Source: Ophiobolus disseminans
Taxonomy: Eukaryota > Ascomycota > Dothideomycetes > Pleosporales > Phaeosphaeriaceae
DNA length: 64,000 bases
Assembly (NCBI GenBank): GCA_010093685.1
Contig: MU006228.1
Span: 355,111-419,110 of the forward strand
Direction of reading: 5' to 3'
Shown here: positions 59,140 through 64,000 of the stretch, piece by piece
Layout: every line of letters starts with the position of its first letter
How positions within the stretch are numbered: the stretch's first letter is position 1
Made by a program: the position numbers and the translations under genes
The notes under the pieces: generated by a model
Seen by the model: the letters and a program-made list of their open reading frames with translations, nothing else
Databases searched by the model: none
Told to the model about the DNA's origin: nothing

Positions 59140-60210
59140 ATGCAAGGCTTCAATATGGGGCGGTACTACCCGCCCGACGCCTCCAACCCACCCGTTTTCA
59201 ACACCTCACACCCTCTCGGCGCGCGCGCCAACAAAATATCCAAAGGCATCCTGACCGTGCGGTTCGAACTCCCCTTCGCCGTATGGTGCCAGCGCTGCAC
59301 GCCTCCCGCCATCGTCGGCCAGGGCGTGCGCTTCAACGCCGAGAAAAAGAAGGTCGGAAACTATTATAGCACGCCGATATGGAGTTTTCGCATGAAGCAC
59401 AGCGCCTGCGGTGGATGGTGGGAGATTCGCACCGACCCGAAGAATGCCGCTTATGTGGTGACTGAGGGGGTGGTGAAGCGCGACTATGGACCTGAGGATA
59501 AAGAAGGTGGGGAAGGGGAGTTGAAGTTCTTGACAGCGGAGGAAAAAGAGAAAAGAAGGGACGATGCATTTGCAAGGCTGGAGGGGAAGGTAGAGGATAA
59601 GAGCACGGACAATCAGAATAAAAAGAGGGTGGAGGAGTTGTATGAGAAGAGTGAGGTCTGGCGCGACCCGTATGATGTGAATGCGCGCTTGAGACGGGGG
59701 TTTCGAGAGAAGAGGAGGGAGTGGAAAAAGGAAGACAAACACAGAGAGGGGATGCAAGAGAAATTCAGTCTCGGCATTGATATTGTGGATGAGACGGACG
59801 GAGATCGTGTTCGTGCTCGCATGATCGAGTTCGGTGGGGATATAACGGATGAGGATTCGGTGGCATGGAAACCGCTATTCGAGGACAAGGCCGAGGACAG
59901 AGCTATCGAGTCGACGAAAGGCATGAAGAAACTCAAGGCTGAAGTCAAGGCAGAGAAAAGCAGGCAGAGCTTACAGAAAGCGCTGGTAGGCAACACCAAG
60001 GCTGTGATTGACCCTTTCATGGCAAATGGCACCACGAAAAAGACGATGCCGACTTTTGCCGTTCTTAAAAGAAAACGAGAAGATCAGCCTGATACCAAAT
60101 TGGTAACATCCAGCACCACCATTACACTTTCAGGATCCGGAAGTTCACTTGCAACTACACAAAAGAAGCAAGCGTTGGCCACCGCATTGGTGGGCTACGA
60201 TTCGGACTAA
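59140..60210 (+). CDS. saf4: CWC16/Saf4-family splicing factor (CCDC130 type)
   Basis: Single exon, 356 residues, starting at the conserved MQGFNMGRYYPPD. The signature block RFELPFAVWCQRC, GQGVRFNAEKKKVGNYYSTP and FRMKHSACGGWWEIRTDP identifies the CWC16 family. The zinc ligands are a CxxC pair and a second His/Cys pair; in Yju2 and CCDC94 the second pair is CxxC, so the His here fits the CCDC130/Saf4 branch. The remaining two thirds are charged and helical, with a Lys/Arg-rich segment at about 220-245. The family joins the spliceosome around the catalytic steps. Single-exon structure is unusual beside its neighbours. Confidence 0.92.
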   Translation: MQGFNMGRYYPPDASNPPVFNTSHPLGARANKISKGILTVRFELPFAVWCQRCTPPAIVGQGVRFNAEKKKVGNYYSTPIWSFRMKHSACGGWWEIRTDPKNAAYVVTEGVVKRDYGPEDKEGGEGELKFLTAEEKEKRRDDAFARLEGKVEDKSTDNQNKKRVEELYEKSEVWRDPYDVNARLRRGFREKRREWKKEDKHREGMQEKFSLGIDIVDETDGDRVRARMIEFGGDITDEDSVAWKPLFEDKAEDRAIESTKGMKKLKAEVKAEKSRQSLQKALVGNTKAVIDPFMANGTTKKTMPTFAVLKRKREDQPDTKLVTSSTTITLSGSGSSLATTQKKQALATALVGYDSD

Positions 60211-60565
60211 GCCCTGCGATACGATTGAGACTATGATGAGCGAAGACGATAGGACGACGATCCGATGCATATTTACGGCGTTTTCATCACATTGCAAATA
60301 TACCCCTAGAACAGCGTTCTGATTTTCCAAGATTTTGTAATCAATACCGCACGAGTACAAACATATGAAACCATCTTCATAATCTCTCATCCTCCATGCA
60401 CAACTTTTCATCTCCATCATCTATCTCGTCCACTATTTCCACTCACCACCATTTTGTCAACCCAGTTCCCTTCCCTTTTCAAGCATGACTTCCCTTCTCC
60501 ACCATCCATCTCGTCCCTATCCCCACCCACCTCTTAGTCCATCAATGCCCTTCCCTTTCCACCCC
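60211..60565. other. Intergenic, saf4 3' region
   Basis: About 355 bp between convergent ends of saf4 and the PKS remnant. The part from about 60480 is strongly C/T-rich on the plus strand. No gene was seen. Confidence 0.45.
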
Positions 60566-63500
60566 CTAAACCCCATCTCTCACCCCACCCCCTCCCCCAC
60601 CCCCAACTCTCCCCACAATCCTCCCCACAAGCTCCCCAATACTCGCACTCTGCAACACATCAAACACACTCACCCAACGCCTGTCTCGCGCAGTACCTAA
60701 TTCTTCATCTCAACCGCAACAAGCGAGTCCATGCCATGAATACTCAGCGCCTGTGCGGCGTCGATCTCACTCGCGTCCATCATCAGGCTGCGCGAGAGTT
60801 TCTTGATCAGCGCTGTTTGACTCACCGCATGAATTTGCTCTTGTGTCGTAGATGTCGAGATTTGAATCGCGAGGCTGAGGCTCGCAGGTGTGGCGACGGA
60901 TGCAGTGCTCGCTTTTGCAGTGTGTAAATGCGGCCGCCAGTACTCCAAATGACTCAAAACCGCATCCCTTGCAAAGAACGCATTTTCCTCCACCAGCTGT
61001 GCCGGATCGAGCGCGCAGTCCAGCCCCGTGACTACATGCCCCATGCGCGGCTCCCTTATCCCCAATTCTACCAGCGCGCGAGCATTTCTGCCTCGCTGAT
61101 ATTTATGAAGTCCTGAACTTTTACTTTCTCGCCCCGCGACCGGTTTTCAACCACGTAGCCCACGTCGCGCACGATGCCCACGTCGATTGCTACGCCGGGC
61201 ATGTCGAGGCCGTTGCGGAACTGTGCTAGCGCCACTTGGTACGCGCATGCGGCGGCGTAGTTGGATTAGCCTAGGTTGCCGATGAAGTTGTGCAGCGAGG
61301 AGAGGAAGATGAAGAAGTCGAGAGGTTAGTTGAGGGTGAGTTCGTGCAGGTTTTTGGAGCCGTGGACTTTGGGGCGGATGGTGTTGGTCCATTGTTGTAG
61401 CGTCGTGTTGCTGAATAGCGAGTCGTTGAGGGACATGGCGAGTTGGATGACGCCTTTGATGGACTGGAATGCTTTGAATGTGTCTGCGAGGAGGGTGGAG
61501 AGCGTGCTGCTGTCGGAGACGTCGCAGTTTAGGACGGTAGTGCGGATGTTGGAGTTGTTGAGGAAATTAATGAGGGATGAGGCGGATGCTGAAGAGGCGC
61601 CGGAACGAGAGAGAGAGATGAAGTTCCTGGCACCGTGGGTGACGAGATATTGGGATATGCTGCGGCCCAGTCCATCAAGACCGTCAGAGAGGAGGTAGGA
61701 TGCATTGGGTCGAGGGACACTGGGGGTGGGGCTTGTTGGGCGACCTGAGTGGAATTTAGTTGATGTTTGAAGGAACAACCCGAGGAATAACCTGCTAGGA
61801 CAAGGTCATCCACCTGAGGAACCATAACAACCCTTCGTGTGTGCTTATCACTTTGCACTAACTCCATGGCTTCTGCCAGCTTCGACCACGGCCTAACTTC
61901 GACCACTGGAATTGTCTTGTCAACATGTGAGAAGGAAGGTTGAGGAAGAAGTTGGTTTTATTGATAGAATATATCGAAGAGAGCAAATATATATCCTCCT
62001 GTTACATAATCCGTGATGAAACACACTATTCCTAGGTGTAGATGCTGACATGTCTTAAGCTCATGCTCAGTGACAAAGTTCATCGCATCCTGGAAGATCT
62101 TTCCCGCAAGTCTGATATCCTTCTGATAAAGAAAGCTCATATCAATCGATATGAATGACACGCTCCTTGCGAACGGAGCCATTTCCAGCCTCTCGTTGTT
62201 CTGGGCGTTACTCTTCCCGAGGTCGACGAAGCGACCAAAAGGCGCAACGCAGCTGAATGTTGCCTGAAGCGTTTCACCAGCAGATGTGCTGAGGATAACA
62301 TCGATACCATGACCTTGGGTGAGGCGGCGCAATGTGCTAATGAAGTTGGTGTTTTGACTGGAGAACATCTGGCTTTCAGGGATTCTGAGCTTGTCGGAGA
62401 GAATTGCTGTTTCTTCGTCTGAACGTGCGGTAACGTAGATCTCGGCACCAAGTGTAGAGGCGATGTGTATGGCAGCTTGACCAACAGGATCTGCGGCTTC
62501 TTGGATCAAGACCTTCTCGCCAGCAGTGAAACGCGCTATGTGTACCAACGAGTACCATGCTGTAGCCTATGCTAGAGGAATGGTCGCTGCAATTTCGAAG
62601 CTCATGGAATCCGGAATCGCATGCACCAGCGCCGCTTGTGTCCGTACATGCGTCGAGAATGTGTCCCGAGTCCAAGCGACTACACAATCGCCAACAGACA
62701 GATGGACAGCCTCACTGCCTATCTTTGTCACGACTCCGGAGCATTCGCGACCCGGTTGGTGGCTAGTAATGATACCGCTGATGATGTTCACGTCGGTAAC
62801 ATCGAGGCTTGTAGCTTGCACCTCTATTTCAACCTCAGTACGCTTCAGAGGTTGTGAAGTGGCTGCGTTGTCCTCCCAGACATTAGAGCTGTGATTTCTG
62901 GAATCTGACAACCTTAGTCTCAACGATCTAGTCATCTGGAAAACTTTCTCCAGCTGTGGTGGTAGGGCAGCGACATCTGTACGAGCAATCAGGAAGTTGT
63001 TCAACTCCACGTCTTCAATAGCGCACTTGACGTGAAGAAGCCCATCTTGTTCCACAAACTCACTATCTGCAAGTTGAGCTTTCTTTCCGCAAGTTAAATG
63101 CTCTTCGTAAACACGGAAAAGAAGCTCAGTAACTTCACAAGCCAATAGCTTCTCTTTACTGTCCAGATCGACAGTGATGCACCGAAATTCTTCGTGCTCT
63201 GCTCTGAGCGACCGAGCAAGGCCTTGAATACATTGATAAATGCAGCTCTACGCGTCACCCAGATAAGTCCTGTCGATGCATCTGCGATGCGCTAAAGTGA
63301 TTTGAGATCACATACAGAGATGCCAGCTAGCAATGGCTCATCGAGTTCAACGAAGCTGATGTAGATGGCGTCGGAGATGTCTTGTTTTTGAAGCATGTTG
63401 AAGGGCAGCATCCGGATATCGATACCTGAGGCTTGCATCTTCTCCAGTAGCGCGACCGCTTCTGTTGATCGCGTCATCTTGACCGGCGAGCCCGCACAAG

Positions 63501-64000
63501 CGACGAAGACCCGTGGACTCTCCGGTGGGGCGATCCTGCCGTTTCGCAGACTGATCTTAGGCTCGATTGCTTCGCAGATGGTTAATTTTGTACCTTCCTC
63601 CAGTGGGTCTAGCACGTCGGGGCTACTAGCTTGCAGAGTGCCGAAACCGGTTGCGTGGAGGACATCCTGCCATTGAGTCTCAGTCAAGAGTGGACCGCCC
63701 GTCCGTCCATCGGTTGCATTCCACCAGCCGCGCAGTGTGCCAAAGATGACAGAAGCAGCAAGAAGACGATTGGTCATCTCGAGAAGGATGTGTTTGCCTC
63801 CCGGACGCAGCAACTTCCGTATGTGGATCATTGTACGGTGCATGTCGGATGTAGCATGCAACACATTAGCTGCGACAATGACATCGTATGACGCAGCCTT
63901 GAAGTCTTGTGTTTCCGGATCATGTTCAACATCGAGCTTCTTGAAGTTCATGATCTGCAAAATCCCCGAACTTCTCAGTAGCGCGCTCAAAGAAGTACGA
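60566..64000 (-). pseudogene. Remnant of a highly reducing polyketide synthase (MT-ER-KR-ACP part), cut by the window edge
   Basis: Read on the minus strand from 64000: the end of a C-methyltransferase domain (VIVAANVLHAT, LLRPGGKHILLEM), a linker, an enoylreductase (from about 63060 to 61950, with PGRECSGVV and GEKVLIQEA), a ketoreductase (about 61720-61140, LGRSISQYL and ISLSRSG) and an acyl-carrier domain (about 60820-60690, with the phosphopantetheine Ser in GMDSLVAVE). The domain order fits a reducing iterative PKS. The frame is broken repeatedly: in-frame stops at 63292-63294, 62567-62569, 61326-61328, 61266-61268 and 60697-60699. Frame changes fall near 63950, between about 63225 and 63260, and near 60675. 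A stop at 61958-61960 and a change near 61770 may be introns instead. The original end is probably the stop at 60566. KS, AT and DH domains would lie outside the window. Confidence 0.85.

Noticed and set aside
61740..61800. Another frameshift in the PKS remnant
   Set aside because: An AACTAAAT branch point and CACTCAG acceptor suggest an intron with a weak GTTATT donor, so it was not counted as damage.
1..64000. tRNA, 5S rRNA, CRISPR or intact transposon
   Set aside because: None recognised by eye on either strand; a covariance-model or repeat search would be decisive and could not be run.

Overview
The window is nuclear DNA of a filamentous ascomycete (Pezizomycotina; gene content and intron style fit a Dothideomycete, but the class is inference). 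The evidence is: short introns (about 45-207 nt) with GT donors, CTAAC/CTGAC-type branch points and AG acceptors; single-gene transcription units on both strands; and genes typical of such fungi (CreC, a PSTAIRE Cdc2/NimX kinase, RTA1-like, Zn2Cys6 regulator, NACHT and HET domains, cellobiose dehydrogenase, a reducing polyketide synthase). I found 23 protein genes or gene remnants. Exon joins were worked out by hand. For every complete gene the joined exons add up to a whole number of codons and end in a stop. No tRNA, rRNA, CRISPR or intact transposon was recognised by eye.

Layout. 1-1008 (-): 5' part of a cellobiose dehydrogenase running off the left edge. 2276-3732 (+): peroxisomal SCPx-type thiolase. 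3805-5160 (-): SET protein with an apparent signal peptide. 5161-8036: almost 3 kb without a supportable gene. 8037-9097 (+): RTA1-like membrane protein. 11064-13086 (+): Zn2Cys6 transcription factor. 14075-16833 (-): 843-residue protein of unknown function. 18976-20463 (+): mitochondrial hydroxyacid-oxoacid transhydrogenase. 21190-22774 (+): Slm1/2-like PH protein. 22884-24027 (-) and 24364-25425 (+): an AlkB-like dioxygenase and Cdc2/NimX, divergent over 336 bp. 25945-33278 (+): a very large gene whose eight exons splice cleanly into a 2292-residue protein with a degenerate alpha/beta-hydrolase, NACHT ATPase, ZZ zinc finger and C-terminal HET domain. 33527-34827 (+): GH18 domain fused to UBA.

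35481-37803 (-): CreD/ApyA-like alpha-arrestin. 39378-41785 (-): CreC. 42358-44348 (+): Gem1/Miro. 45408-48511 (+): Zds-family protein. 49135-49872 (+): DUF985 cupin. 50498-52756 (-): Sup35/eRF3 with a prion-like N terminus. 53224-55764 (+): Ran-binding family protein. 56060-57545 (-): BSD protein. 57949-58572 (-): Tsr2. 59140-60210 (+): Saf4/CWC16. 60566-64000 (-): the C-terminal half of a reducing polyketide synthase, broken by many stops and frame changes and running off the right edge.

Most of 18-60 kb is conserved housekeeping sequence (cell cycle, translation termination, ribosome assembly, splicing, mitochondrial motility). The accessory material is the NACHT-HET gene, the CDH, and the decayed PKS. 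CreC lies 1.6 kb from an arrestin of the CreD type; both families belong to the ubiquitin-linked control of carbon catabolite repression.
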